From positions 90,815-154,814 of the forward strand of contig JAFZBN010000021.1 in the NCBI GenBank assembly GCA_017561715.1: a stretch of 64,000 nucleotides of DNA. The letters are read 5' to 3'. The notes beneath the pieces are model-generated. The model worked only from the letters and a program-made list of their open reading frames with translations. It ran no database searches and was not told where the DNA came from. Source of the DNA: Clostridiales bacterium. GTDB lineage: Bacteria > Bacillota > Clostridia > Saccharofermentanales > Saccharofermentanaceae. Positions 36,625 to 45,620 of this stretch are shown here, piece after piece; position 1 is the stretch's first letter, and the number at the start of each line of letters is the position of its first letter. The position numbers were made by a program, and so were the translations under genes.

Positions 36625-37272
36625 TCACTCGCCCTTTTTCTCTACAAAATAGGCGTATCCGACCTCATGCGGGTGGTCGAAAAGCATGCAATCTTTATGT
36701 TTTCTCAGAGTCCAGATGACCATCATGTCGCCGCATCCGCCAACGACACCGATGACTCCGAAGGTCACCAGAAACAGATTCGGGATCACGATACCCAGAA
36801 CGATCGGCAGTACGCCGAGGAAAAGCGTCGGAGCGATCGAGCCCCAGAAATAACGCTTCACGGTAAGAGCCTCACGGCAGTGGCAATAAGGTGTTACGAG
36901 TTTCGCGTTAAATCCGAAATCAATGCTGCCCCACTTCTTCTCGCATGCAAAGTGCCAGAAAAAGCCGTGAATGAACTCGTGAACGAAGATCGAGAGGATA
37001 TACATTAACATGAAGAACATGATCCCCCACGGAAAATCAAATCCGAAGAGCCTGCTGTAGTCAAATGCATCCTTACCGTTGACCAGTACAAACAGACCGT
37101 ACCCGATCGCTGCCGAAATGATCATTACGAGAACACCGAATACATTTGCGGTAATGATACTGATCCTTTCCAGTCTTGCTTCCAGGCCCTTTGCTTCCAT
37201 TTCGTTAACCAGATCTTCGTACTCCTGCTTTTTACGAGCGACGATCTGTTCGTTCTCAACTTCGATCCTCAT
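36625..37272 (-). CDS. DUF3267-like putative membrane zinc metalloprotease
   Basis: 215 residues with four to five predicted membrane helices. A zincin-type HEFIH motif is at residues 98-102 within a membrane segment, and a later GDMMVIWTLRKHKDCMLFDH segment resembles the conserved C-terminal block of DUF3267 proteins. The function of the family is unknown; intramembrane proteolysis is inferred from the motif and topology. It sits between trmD and rplS, which are normally neighbours, starting 18 bp after trmD, so it is probably cotranscribed with the ribosome maturation genes. Confidence 0.75.
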   Translation of the reverse strand: MRIEVENEQIVARKKQEYEDLVNEMEAKGLEARLERISIITANVFGVLVMIISAAIGYGLFVLVNGKDAFDYSRLFGFDFPWGIMFFMLMYILSIFVHEFIHGFFWHFACEKKWGSIDFGFNAKLVTPYCHCREALTVKRYFWGSIAPTLFLGVLPIVLGIVIPNLFLVTFGVIGVVGGCGDMMVIWTLRKHKDCMLFDHPHEVGYAYFVEKKGE

Positions 37273-37289
37273 TTTGTCTCCCCTTGTTG

Positions 37290-38033
37290 TTAACCCTGTT
37301 GTTCTTTTTCAATGTCCAGGATCTTCTTCCAGTCCTCGGAAGAAATGTCCAGTTTCGAAAGCATATCCGGACGACGTTTCCAAGTATCGTAAAGTCCGTG
37401 GATACGCTTCCATTCTTTGATCTTGGCATGGTTTCCCGAAAGCATGACTTCCGGAACTTCCCTGTCATGCCAGATATTCGGCTTTGTATACTGCGGCGCC
37501 TCAAGGTAGCCGCTCATATGAGATTCTTCTTCGTAGGCCTCGGAATTCGGAAGAACGCCTTCGATCATTCTGGAAACGCAGTCGATCACGACACACGCGG
37601 CAACTTCACCACCGGTCAGAACGTAGTCTCCGATCGAAAGATCCTCATCCACGATCTCATCGAGAACTCGCTGATCGATGCCCTCATAGTGACCACAGAG
37701 GATCACGAGATGATCGTATTTACTGAGTTCTTTTGCCTTTTCCTGCGTCAGAACGGAACCCTTCGGGCTCATGAAGATACAATGCGGTTTCGATTCTTTT
37801 TCTGCGTCATAAAGAGACGAAAAAGCCTGATAGACCGGTTCACACTGCATGAGCATGCCGGTACCGCCACCAAACAAAGTGTCGTCGACCTTACCGTAAC
37901 GATTCCCGGAAAAATCACGGATATCGATCGTTTCGATCGATAGGATCCCCTTATCTTCAGCACGGCCGATAATGCTTTCACTGAGAAAGTCTTTCACCTG
38001 TTTGGGGAATAGCGTCAGGACCGAAAACTTCAT
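37290..38033 (-). CDS. trmD: tRNA (guanine37-N1)-methyltransferase
   Basis: 247 residues from the ATG at 38033 (gaggcg SD). SPOUT-knot enzyme: FGGGTGMLMQ, LCGHYEGIDQR and SIGDYVLTGGEVAA form the SAM-binding knot. It methylates G37 next to the anticodon and prevents frameshifting. rimM ends 7 bp upstream, the standard rpsP-khpA-rimM-trmD order. rplS is displaced from its usual next position by the DUF3267-like gene. Confidence 0.96.
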   Translation of the reverse strand: MKFSVLTLFPKQVKDFLSESIIGRAEDKGILSIETIDIRDFSGNRYGKVDDTLFGGGTGMLMQCEPVYQAFSSLYDAEKESKPHCIFMSPKGSVLTQEKAKELSKYDHLVILCGHYEGIDQRVLDEIVDEDLSIGDYVLTGGEVAACVVIDCVSRMIEGVLPNSEAYEEESHMSGYLEAPQYTKPNIWHDREVPEVMLSGNHAKIKEWKRIHGLYDTWKRRPDMLSKLDISSEDWKKILDIEKEQQG

Positions 38034-38040
38034 AAGCGCC

Positions 38041-38565
38041 TCACTCGTAGATCTCGTAAAGGCCTTCCGGCAGAACGACATCCATCTTTCCCGAAGCAAT
38101 ATCAACATTCTTAACGATCGCGTTCAGATAAGGGATGAGAAGCTCGTTCTTGCCCTTCCTTCCGACGATGATGATGTCACTGGCACCGGAGTTGATGATG
38201 TCCTTGATCTTACCGAGTTCTCCTCTTGTCTCATCGACAACGACAAGACCGATCAGATCCGCAATAAAATATCTTCCTTCCGGAAGCTTCACCGCGTCTT
38301 CTCTTTTCACGCCGATATAAAAGCCCGTAAGCTTCGCGACTTCGTCTCTGTCATCGATGCCCTTGAACTTAATGAGCGTACGGGTATCATCGACACGGGA
38401 CTTTTCGACACAGCGGGTTTCTTTCACATGTTCCTTCTCATCGAGGATCATGCACTCCTTCAAAGAAGAAAAACGGCGCACATCGTCCGTGAGAGGGATG
38501 ACTTTCACCTCTCCCCGAACGCCGTGAGCGCCGCCTAGTTTTCCTATGATCAGGTAATCCTTCAT
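38041..38565 (-). CDS. rimM: 16S rRNA processing protein RimM
   Basis: 174 residues. The N-terminal RimM beta-barrel (IGKLGGAHGVRGEVKVIPLTD) and C-terminal PRC-barrel (YFIADLIGLVVVDE, LIPYLNAIVKNVD) are both present. RimM binds S19 in the 30S head during assembly. Its start overlaps the khpA stop by 4 bp (ATGA), indicating translational coupling. Confidence 0.95.
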   Translation of the reverse strand: MKDYLIIGKLGGAHGVRGEVKVIPLTDDVRRFSSLKECMILDEKEHVKETRCVEKSRVDDTRTLIKFKGIDDRDEVAKLTGFYIGVKREDAVKLPEGRYFIADLIGLVVVDETRGELGKIKDIINSGASDIIIVGRKGKNELLIPYLNAIVKNVDIASGKMDVVLPEGLYEIYE

Positions 38566-38789
38566 CCGACGATATCTACGATGACACGCTTACCCTCACG
38601 AAGGTACTTGGCCTTCATGATGGAACGGATCGCCTGTGCTCTTCTGCCGCCCTTACCGATTACTTTACCCATATCGTCCGGGTTTACGGTGAGCTCGAGA
38701 ACAACAGTGTCTCCTCTCTCGGATTTCTTTACGGATACATCCTCAGGATGGTTGACCAAAGACTTGGCCATTGTAGTTAATAATTCCAT
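38562..38789 (-). CDS. khpA: KH domain RNA-binding protein KhpA (YlqC)
   Basis: 75 residues from the ATG at 38789 (MELLTTMAKSLVNHPEDV), preferred over an ATG at 38807 because family members begin this way; neither start has a strong SD. The single KH domain carries the VIGKGGRRAQAIR loop. KhpA works with KhpB (Jag) as an RNA-binding dimer affecting cell length and wall synthesis in streptococci. Its place between rpsP and rimM is conserved. Confidence 0.9.
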   Translation of the reverse strand: MELLTTMAKSLVNHPEDVSVKKSERGDTVVLELTVNPDDMGKVIGKGGRRAQAIRSIMKAKYLREGKRVIVDIVG

Positions 38790-38858
38790 TTCTACAATTT
38801 GCAGCATGTAGATAGAAGTAGGTGTGCTGCTTGCCTCCTTATTGTATTCGAAGCGATA

Positions 38859-39113
38859 TTACTTCTCGATAGCACCAGACTTCTTGAGCAGAGCGCGAAC
38901 TGTATCAGTCGGCTGTGCACCGTTAGCGATCCACTTCTTAGCGGCTTCGTTGTCGATCTTGATCTCAGCCGGATCTGTCAGCGGATTGTAAGTACCGATC
39001 TCCTCGATGAAGCGACCGTCACGCGGATAACGACCGTCAGCGACTACTACACGATAAAAAGGAGCCTTCTTTGCACCCATTCTTCTCAGACGAATTTTTA
39101 CTGCCATTTTCAA
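38859..39113 (-). CDS. rpsP: 30S ribosomal protein S16
   Basis: 84 residues with an aggagga SD. Typical S16 start [20 protein letters not shown] and the [15 protein letters not shown] segment are present. It heads the rpsP-khpA-rimM-trmD block and follows ffh by 122 bp. The gap holds a long imperfect hairpin, so a separate transcript start or processing site in the gap is possible. Confidence 0.97.
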   Translation of the reverse strand: MKMAVKIRLRRMGAKKAPFYRVVVADGRYPRDGRFIEEIGTYNPLTDPAEIKIDNEAAKKWIANGAQPTDTVRALLKKSGAIEK

Positions 39114-39235
39114 TTTCCTCCTAGCAATAATGTTTATATTGTTTTTCTATATATTCTCGCGTTCAGCCCCCGCTTTCCCTCGGCTTTCTTTGGGAAAAGC
39201 ACTTGGGCTCAGAAGTTTCGCGTGAACATCAACTT

Positions 39236-40621
39236 TTAAAACGGGAACTTACCTTTCCCGCCGAAGCCGCCGGGACCCATACCCGGGAAGCCTCCCATGC
39301 CCGGCATCCTGCCGAAGCCTTTCTTTCCTTTCGACATCTTGGAGAACTTCTTCATCATCTCGGATGTCTGCTCATACTGACGGATCAACTGATTGACCTG
39401 CTGAACCGTTGTACCTGAACCCTGCGCGATCCTCTTTCTTCTGCTGGCATTCAGGATATTCGGAACACGACGCTCTTTCTTCGTCATGGATCGGATGATC
39501 GCCATATTCGTATCGATGACCTTATCATCGATGTCTTCATCTTTGATCTTACCGGAAGCACCCGGGATCATCTTAAGTACATCCTTCATGGAGCCCATCT
39601 TCTTAAGCTGCTCGAACTGAGACAGAAGGTCATCCATGTTAAACGAATTGCTGAGCATTCTCTCAACGGACTTCGCGGCTTCTTCCTCATCGATATTCTG
39701 CTGTGCTTTCTCGATAAGGGAAAGCACGTCTCCCATGCCGAGGATACGATCCGCCATACGGTCCGGATAGAACTCTTCAATATTCTCGATCTTTTCACCT
39801 ACGCAGATGTACTTGATCGGCTTGCCTGTCATCTTACGGATAGAAAGAGCCGCACCGCCTCTGGCGTCACCGTCGAGCTTTGTCATGATGAATCCGTCAA
39901 GACCGATACGTTCTTCGAAGCTCTGAGCTACGGCAACAGCTTCCTGACCGATCATGGCATCGACGACGAGGAGCTTTTCATGAGGCTTAACGAAATCACC
40001 GATCTTGATGAGCTCGTCCATGAGCTCTTCGTCAACAGTCATACGACCGGCGGTATCGACGATCAGTGTGTCGCAAAGGAGATACTTCGCACGCTCGATA
40101 CCAGCTTTGGCGATCACGATCGGATCTTTTTCTTCCGGCATGATAAAGGACGGAACGTCGATCTTCTGAGCGAGGACCTCCAACTGCTTAGCAGCTGCCG
40201 GACGGTGTACGTCGACAGAAAGAAGCAACGGACGCTTTCCGTTCTTTTTCAGGATGTTACCGAGTTTCGCTGCAGTTGTTGTTTTACCAGCACCCTGAAG
40301 ACCATAAAGCATGATCACTGTGAAACCCGAAGGCGAAACCGCAAGTTTACTGGATGTCTCACCGAGAAGTTCGATCAGCGACTCATGAACGATCTTAACG
40401 ATCTGCTGACCCGGAGTCAGACTCTTCATGACGTCTGCGCCTTTGCACTTTTCGGACATATCCGCGACGAATTCCTTAACGACGGAATAGTTTACATCCG
40501 CCTCAAGAAGCGCCATACGGATCTCCTTCATCATTGCCTTGATGTCGGCCTCCGTAACGCGTGCACTTCCGCGCATCTTCGCGGTGATATTCTGAAGTTT
40601 TGATGATAAACTCTCAAACAT
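39236..40621 (-). CDS. ffh: Signal recognition particle protein Ffh
   Basis: 461 residues. The N-terminal four-helix domain is followed by the SRP GTPase with G1 GLQGAGKTTTAAKL, DTAGRM and TKLDGDARGGAAL. A Met-rich M domain that binds SRP RNA and signal peptides ends in a Gly/Met/Phe-rich tail. Its receptor gene ftsY and regulator gene ylxM are immediately upstream on the same strand. The SRP RNA gene was not seen in the window. Confidence 0.97.
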   Translation of the reverse strand: MFESLSSKLQNITAKMRGSARVTEADIKAMMKEIRMALLEADVNYSVVKEFVADMSEKCKGADVMKSLTPGQQIVKIVHESLIELLGETSSKLAVSPSGFTVIMLYGLQGAGKTTTAAKLGNILKKNGKRPLLLSVDVHRPAAAKQLEVLAQKIDVPSFIMPEEKDPIVIAKAGIERAKYLLCDTLIVDTAGRMTVDEELMDELIKIGDFVKPHEKLLVVDAMIGQEAVAVAQSFEERIGLDGFIMTKLDGDARGGAALSIRKMTGKPIKYICVGEKIENIEEFYPDRMADRILGMGDVLSLIEKAQQNIDEEEAAKSVERMLSNSFNMDDLLSQFEQLKKMGSMKDVLKMIPGASGKIKDEDIDDKVIDTNMAIIRSMTKKERRVPNILNASRRKRIAQGSGTTVQQVNQLIRQYEQTSEMMKKFSKMSKGKKGFGRMPGMGGFPGMGPGGFGGKGKFPF

Positions 40622-40626
40622 TCTTC

Positions 40627-40947
40627 TTATAATTCCTCAATTAATGTAGAAAGAAGTTTCTTTGCCTTCTCTTCATTATGTTCTTCCAATGCCGTAAAAG
40701 CACTGTTGATCGTCTTTTTCTGTTGTGTGAAGCGTTCGACCAGTTTCAATTTCTCTTCGTATCCCGTAAGAGAATCCACTCCGCGATGAATCGCGTCGTG
40801 CGCCGCTTGCCTTGAAATACCGAGATCTTCGGCGATCTCCGCCAGCGACATATCCTCCTGAAAGCGAAGCTCGAGGATCTCTCTCGTGCGATCAGTCAGC
40901 AACTGCCCGTAAAAATCCAGCAACATGCATACTTGAACGCTGTCCAT
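40627..40947 (-). CDS. ylxM: UPF0122 SRP-associated regulator YlxM
   Basis: 106 residues from the ATG at 40947 (aaggaggg SD). A sigma70 region 4-like helix-turn-helix reads MSLAEIAEDLGISRQAAHDAIHRG. YlxM modulates SRP and SRP-receptor GTPase activity in streptococci. It starts a transcription unit with ffh 5 bp downstream. It has its own promoter, distinct from that of ftsY. Confidence 0.93.
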   Translation of the reverse strand: MDSVQVCMLLDFYGQLLTDRTREILELRFQEDMSLAEIAEDLGISRQAAHDAIHRGVDSLTGYEEKLKLVERFTQQKKTINSAFTALEEHNEEKAKKLLSTLIEEL

Positions 40948-40975
40948 AGAGGTACCCTCCTTCACACGTCTGCTA

Positions 40976-41004
40976 ATGTTAACAGACATTAAGAAGGCTG
41001 TCAA
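40976..41004 (-). promoter_or_regulatory. ylxM-ffh promoter
   Basis: Minus strand consensus TTGACA (plus 40999-41004), 17-bp spacer, TAACAT (plus 40976-40981), about 30 bp before the ylxM start. Confidence 0.65.
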
Positions 41005-41026
41005 GCACTTTTACTTGTCATTAGTT

Positions 41027-41065
41027 GAGAAAATGATTTCTCGTGCTGGTCCTCGACCTTCGTTC
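41027..41065 (+). repeat. Second copy of an intergenic repeat motif, before the ylxM promoter
   Basis: GAGAAAATGATTTCTCG followed by GCTGGTCCTCG shares AAATGATT and the exact 11-mer GCTGGTCCTCG, in the same order and at nearly the same spacing, with the minus strand of the element at 34426-34502. This copy lacks the long closing arm and lies in the opposite orientation. GAGAAA and TTTCTC form a small local hairpin. Confidence 0.5.
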
Positions 41066-41977
41066 TTATTGCGGGAGAAGCGACTTTACGAAGACTTCCG
41101 GATCGAAATCTACGAGGTCTTCTGCACTCTCACCTAAGCCAGCAAGGAAGATCGGTGCTTTTGTATTATGAGCGACCGCGATCGCGACACCGCCCTTAGC
41201 GCTGCCGTCGAGTTTTGTGATACCGATGCCGGAGATCTTAACGGCCTTACTGAATACTTCAGCCTGAATAACGGCGTTCTGGCCGGTCGTCGCGTCAATG
41301 ATCAGAAGTGCCTGTGTATTGGCAGACGGCGCTTCTCTTTCGATAACACGGCAGATCTTACTGAGCTCGTCCATCAGGTTCTGCTTATTGTGAAGTCTTC
41401 CCGCGGTATCGATGATCAGGACATCCGCACGCTTAGCGATCGCGGAATGTACAGCATCGTAGCAGACAGCCGCCGGATCGGAGCCTTCTTCATGAGAGAT
41501 AACATGTGTATCTGTCATATCGCCCCAGGCTGCCAGCTGTTCGATCGCCGCCGCGCGGAAAGTATCTGCCGCCGCCAGCATGACCTTTTTGCCCTGGTTC
41601 TTATAACGAAGGCAGAGCTTACCAGCTGTTGTTGTCTTACCTGTGCCGTTTACACCGACCATAAGGATGATGTTCAGGTTGTTATCTTCGATCTGAAGAG
41701 TCTTTTTCTCGCCGAGGATCGAGAGCATACGCTCGGAAACCACGTGCATAACGGCTTCTTTACTGTCATCGCCGGTCTTTTTGATCGAGTCACGGACCTC
41801 GTCCATGATATCCAAACTGGCGCCGACGCCACAGTCTGCCTGTACGAGAAGCGCTTCGAGATCATCAAGCATATCCTCATCAAAACGACCCATGGAAGCC
41901 GAGATCTTCGTAATACCTTCAGCTACGAAATTTCTTGTCTTAGCCAGACCTTTTTTAAACTTATCGAATATACCCAT
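41066..41977 (-). CDS. ftsY: Signal recognition particle receptor FtsY
   Basis: 303 residues, a compact FtsY without the long acidic A domain. NG-domain motifs: GVNGTGKTTTAGKL, AADTFRAAAIEQL, DTAGRLHNKQNLMDEL and TKLDGSAKGG. It docks ribosome-SRP complexes at the membrane and forms a GTPase pair with Ffh. It starts 11 bp after smc, and the smc-ftsY pairing is conserved in Bacillota. Confidence 0.96.
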   Translation of the reverse strand: MGIFDKFKKGLAKTRNFVAEGITKISASMGRFDEDMLDDLEALLVQADCGVGASLDIMDEVRDSIKKTGDDSKEAVMHVVSERMLSILGEKKTLQIEDNNLNIILMVGVNGTGKTTTAGKLCLRYKNQGKKVMLAAADTFRAAAIEQLAAWGDMTDTHVISHEEGSDPAAVCYDAVHSAIAKRADVLIIDTAGRLHNKQNLMDELSKICRVIEREAPSANTQALLIIDATTGQNAVIQAEVFSKAVKISGIGITKLDGSAKGGVAIAVAHNTKAPIFLAGLGESAEDLVDFDPEVFVKSLLPQ

Positions 41978-41988
41978 AGTGATCTCCT

Positions 41989-44900
41989 TTACACATCAGA
42001 TAGTCTCATCGAAAGGATCTTCGAAATACCACGTTCCTGCATCGTAACACCGTACATACGGTCACAGGCCTCCATCGTACCCTTTCTGTGAGTAACGAGA
42101 ATGAACTGCGACTTCACACAGTATCTTCTTACAAAGTCCGTAAAACGGTTAACGTTCGCGTCGTCAAGTGCGGCCTCGACCTCATCGAGCACGCAGAACG
42201 GAGACGGACGAAGCTGCAGAATCGCAAACAGAAGAGCGATCGCAGTAAGACAGCGCTCACCACCGGACAGCAACGACAGGCTCTGCAGTTTCTTTCCCGG
42301 AGGCTGTGCCTTGATCTCGATACCGCAGTTAAGAACATCTTCTTCGTTCTCGAGAAGGATCTCTGCCGTACCGCCGTTGAAAAGGTCGGCAAATACAGTC
42401 TTGAAGTTCTCATTGATCTGCGTGAAATGCGCCATGAACTGCTGCTTCATCTCACGGATGAGCTCATCGATGACCTTTTCAAGATCGGCCTTTGCCTTCT
42501 CGATATCGTCTCTCTGCGCGCACATGAACTCATAGCGCTCATTGATCTTCTGATATTCTTCTACCGCGTTGACATTGACGGAGCCGATCTCCTTGATCTT
42601 TCCGCGCAGTTCGCCGATCTTCTTCTGCATCGCGGAAAGGTTTTCGATCTCTACACGATACTCGGAAGCATTGTCATAAGTAAGCTCGTGGTTCTCCCAC
42701 AGACGGTTCTTACAGTCGTCAACTTCAAGTTCATATCTTTCCAGTTTGCTCTCAAGCTTCGTCTGTTCGCTCTGCAAACTGCTGAGTTTTTGCGTCGCGG
42801 CGGTGACATTATCGATAAATCCGGTAAGTCTGCCTTCAAGTTCCTCTTTTTCCCGGAGGATCGCACGGATCTTCTGCTCAAACTTTTCGTCTTCGAGCTT
42901 CAATGCTTCCTTGAAAGAAGCCTGCTCTTCAAAGTCTTTCTTGATCTTCTCGCAATCAGCCTTTGCCTGCTCGCATTCCTGCTTCAGACGAGAAGAATCC
43001 TCACGCTTCTTTTCTTTATCCGTCTCAAACATGCGGATCTTTTCCTGTGTCGCGGCGATCGTACCGTTTACGCCCTCGATACGTACGCGCAGGTCACTGA
43101 TCTGCTCGCGCATCTTTTCAAGATCGATCTGCTCCTGTTCCACCTTATCGGAGGAAGTGCTGACCTTCTCTTTGAGTTCGGCGATCTCATCTTCTCTTTC
43201 CGTGATAACGAGTTTCGCCTCTTCAAGATCCTTGGAAGAAGAAAGCTTGTCGGCAGATATCGTCTCGAGTTCTTTTTCCACGGAAGAAATACGCTCGAGT
43301 GCTTTCTTATAGTCGTCATCCGCTGTTTTAAAAGCACTTTCCACACGGATCTGATCGAGGGACGCGCCCTGGAGTTTCTCCTCCATGGCCATCTGTTCTC
43401 TGGCAACTTCCTTGATGTCCTGAGCAAACTCCTGTCGCTGCGCTTCGATCTTAGCGATCTCACGATTGACCTGACCCTTTTTCTTTCTCATGTCCTCGAG
43501 TTCACGGGCACGACCGAGAAGGTTTGTCGCCTTCTTGTTGATGCTGCCGCCCGTAAGGGATCCGCCCGGGTTAACGACGTCACCGGCAAGCGATACGACA
43601 CGATACATGTATCTTGCCGCTTTCGCCATGGCAATACCGTTCTCAAGTTCGTCTACAACTACGATACGGCCGAGGATATTGTCGATGATATCGCGGAGTT
43701 CCGGTCTGGTCTCGACAAGCTCGGAAGCAAGACCGATATATCCCTTGGCACGCTTCGCGTCACGAAGGAAGTTATCTTCAAGAAGTCTCGGTCGGATCGA
43801 ATCGATCGGAAGGAACGTAACACGTCCTAAATGATTCTCCTTCAAATGATCGATCAAAAGGGACGCGTCACGATCATTTTGTGTGACAACGTTATGTACC
43901 GCGTTACCGAGAGCGATCTCGATCGCTGTTTCATATTCCTTTTCGACCTTTACCAGTTCACCGAGGATACCGATGACTTTCGAGGAAAGCTTCGGATCCT
44001 TATCCGTGCTGGAAAGAAGGCGCCTTACGGACTCCTGATATCCTTCACGGCTCTTTTCGAGATTCTCCAAAGTCTTGATACTGAAATCGATATTGGAAAG
44101 GAGACGCTGCTTAGCTTCAAGGTCAGCTGCCATATCGTCATCCTTTTTGCGCATCTCGGCAAGCTCGATCTGCTTATCGGAGACCTGTGTCGCGAGTTCT
44201 GCGGTCTCTTTAAGGACGCGCTTCATATCTTCATCAAGCTGATTTCGGCGAGTTTCGGCCTCGTCACGCTCGGAGATCATGATCATGCGATCTTCCGAAA
44301 GCGACTTGATACGTGCATCCTTGACCATCATGTCACCGGAGAGGTTGGAGACCATCTCACGGACCTCGAAGATCTCGTTTGTCAACACATCGATCTTCTT
44401 TCGAAGTTCGGACTGTTTAGCCTGATTTCCGGCCATCTTTTCCATTAACGCAGAATGGGATTTCTCGACGGCGGAAAGCTCATTGGTGAGATTTCCCTTC
44501 TCCGTCTCCAACTTTGCGATCTGTTCATTGGAAGAATTGATCTCAGCATCGAGTCTTTCGATCTCCAACGCCTGCTCATCGTCAGATCCTTCGGCCGCCT
44601 TGATGCGCAGCTTCAGTTGATCATGACGCTCTTTCAGAAGAAGCATCTGGCTGTTGATCTCATGGATCTTCTCGGAAACATCGGATCTTTCCTGTCTCGT
44701 GGTCTCGATCTCTTCTTCGAGAGAAGCGGAACGCTCAGTCAGTTCTCTGTTCTCGGAGCGGATCTTCAGGACCAGGTTTTCCTGATCCTCGATGGCTTTC
44801 TTAAGAGAGGCTCTCTCATCCGCGCTGGAATCGAGGAATACTTTGTTTCTGTCGATCATATGCAGGATGACGGCGATATCGTCCTTTTTCCACTCGTCAT

Positions 44901-45555
44901 AGAGTTCGTGATATCTCTTGGCTTTTTCCGCCTGCTCGGAAAGAGGTCCGATCTGATTTCCCAGTTCTTCAAGAATATCGTTAATACGGACGAGGTTCTG
45001 CTCGGCTGCGTTCAGTTTTCTCTCGGACTCTTCTTTTCTCGTCTTAAACTTCACGATACCGGAGGCTTCCTCGAGAACTTTACGTCTGTCTTCGGACTTG
45101 GTGGAAAGGATATCGTCAACTCGGCCCTGACCGATGATGGAATAACCGTCCTTACCTAAGCCGGTATCCATAAAGAGCTGAAGGATATCCTTCATTCTGC
45201 AGTTGACGTGATTGATCTGGTATTCACTTTCGCCGGAACGGTAAAGTCTTCTGGTGATCTGAACTTCATAATACTCGATCGGCAGGATACCGTCAGAATT
45301 ATCAAGTGTCATGGAAACTTCGGCGAAATTCATGGCACGCTTGGCCTGCGTACCATTAAAGATGACGTCTTCCATCTTAGAGCCACGGAGCGTTTTAACG
45401 CTCTGCTCACCAAGGACCCATCGGATCGCGTCCGTAACGTTACTCTTACCGCTTCCGTTCGGACCGACGATAGCCGTCATTCCCCTGTCAAACTCGATCA
45501 GAGTGTATTCAGGGAATGATTTAAAACCTTGAATTTCCAGCTTCTTAAGATGCAT
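41989..45555 (-). CDS. smc: Chromosome segregation protein SMC
   Basis: 1188 residues, full length. N-terminal Walker A is GPNGSGKSNVTDA and the C-terminal signature and Walker B are LSLLSGGERCLTAIAL and CVLDEVEAALDDANV. Two long coiled-coil arms flank a hinge near residues 500-670 with GGSLTGGSINKK. SMC dimers with ScpAB extrude and align chromosome arms. It lies between rnc (65 bp upstream) and ftsY. The coiled coil explains the long antisense open frames in this region. Confidence 0.97.
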   Translation of the reverse strand: MHLKKLEIQGFKSFPEYTLIEFDRGMTAIVGPNGSGKSNVTDAIRWVLGEQSVKTLRGSKMEDVIFNGTQAKRAMNFAEVSMTLDNSDGILPIEYYEVQITRRLYRSGESEYQINHVNCRMKDILQLFMDTGLGKDGYSIIGQGRVDDILSTKSEDRRKVLEEASGIVKFKTRKEESERKLNAAEQNLVRINDILEELGNQIGPLSEQAEKAKRYHELYDEWKKDDIAVILHMIDRNKVFLDSSADERASLKKAIEDQENLVLKIRSENRELTERSASLEEEIETTRQERSDVSEKIHEINSQMLLLKERHDQLKLRIKAAEGSDDEQALEIERLDAEINSSNEQIAKLETEKGNLTNELSAVEKSHSALMEKMAGNQAKQSELRKKIDVLTNEIFEVREMVSNLSGDMMVKDARIKSLSEDRMIMISERDEAETRRNQLDEDMKRVLKETAELATQVSDKQIELAEMRKKDDDMAADLEAKQRLLSNIDFSIKTLENLEKSREGYQESVRRLLSSTDKDPKLSSKVIGILGELVKVEKEYETAIEIALGNAVHNVVTQNDRDASLLIDHLKENHLGRVTFLPIDSIRPRLLEDNFLRDAKRAKGYIGLASELVETRPELRDIIDNILGRIVVVDELENGIAMAKAARYMYRVVSLAGDVVNPGGSLTGGSINKKATNLLGRARELEDMRKKKGQVNREIAKIEAQRQEFAQDIKEVAREQMAMEEKLQGASLDQIRVESAFKTADDDYKKALERISSVEKELETISADKLSSSKDLEEAKLVITEREDEIAELKEKVSTSSDKVEQEQIDLEKMREQISDLRVRIEGVNGTIAATQEKIRMFETDKEKKREDSSRLKQECEQAKADCEKIKKDFEEQASFKEALKLEDEKFEQKIRAILREKEELEGRLTGFIDNVTAATQKLSSLQSEQTKLESKLERYELEVDDCKNRLWENHELTYDNASEYRVEIENLSAMQKKIGELRGKIKEIGSVNVNAVEEYQKINERYEFMCAQRDDIEKAKADLEKVIDELIREMKQQFMAHFTQINENFKTVFADLFNGGTAEILLENEEDVLNCGIEIKAQPPGKKLQSLSLLSGGERCLTAIALLFAILQLRPSPFCVLDEVEAALDDANVNRFTDFVRRYCVKSQFILVTHRKGTMEACDRMYGVTMQERGISKILSMRLSDV

Positions 45556-45620
45556 GAATCGTCTCTTTCTTCTAGTATCAAAGGTACATTATAACACAAC
45601 AGAAGTGTTCACGGAAAAGC

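Noticed and set aside
42088..43830. Plus-strand open frame of about 580 codons opposite smc
   Set aside because: Arises from the coiled-coil codons of smc. No SD and no plausible domain.
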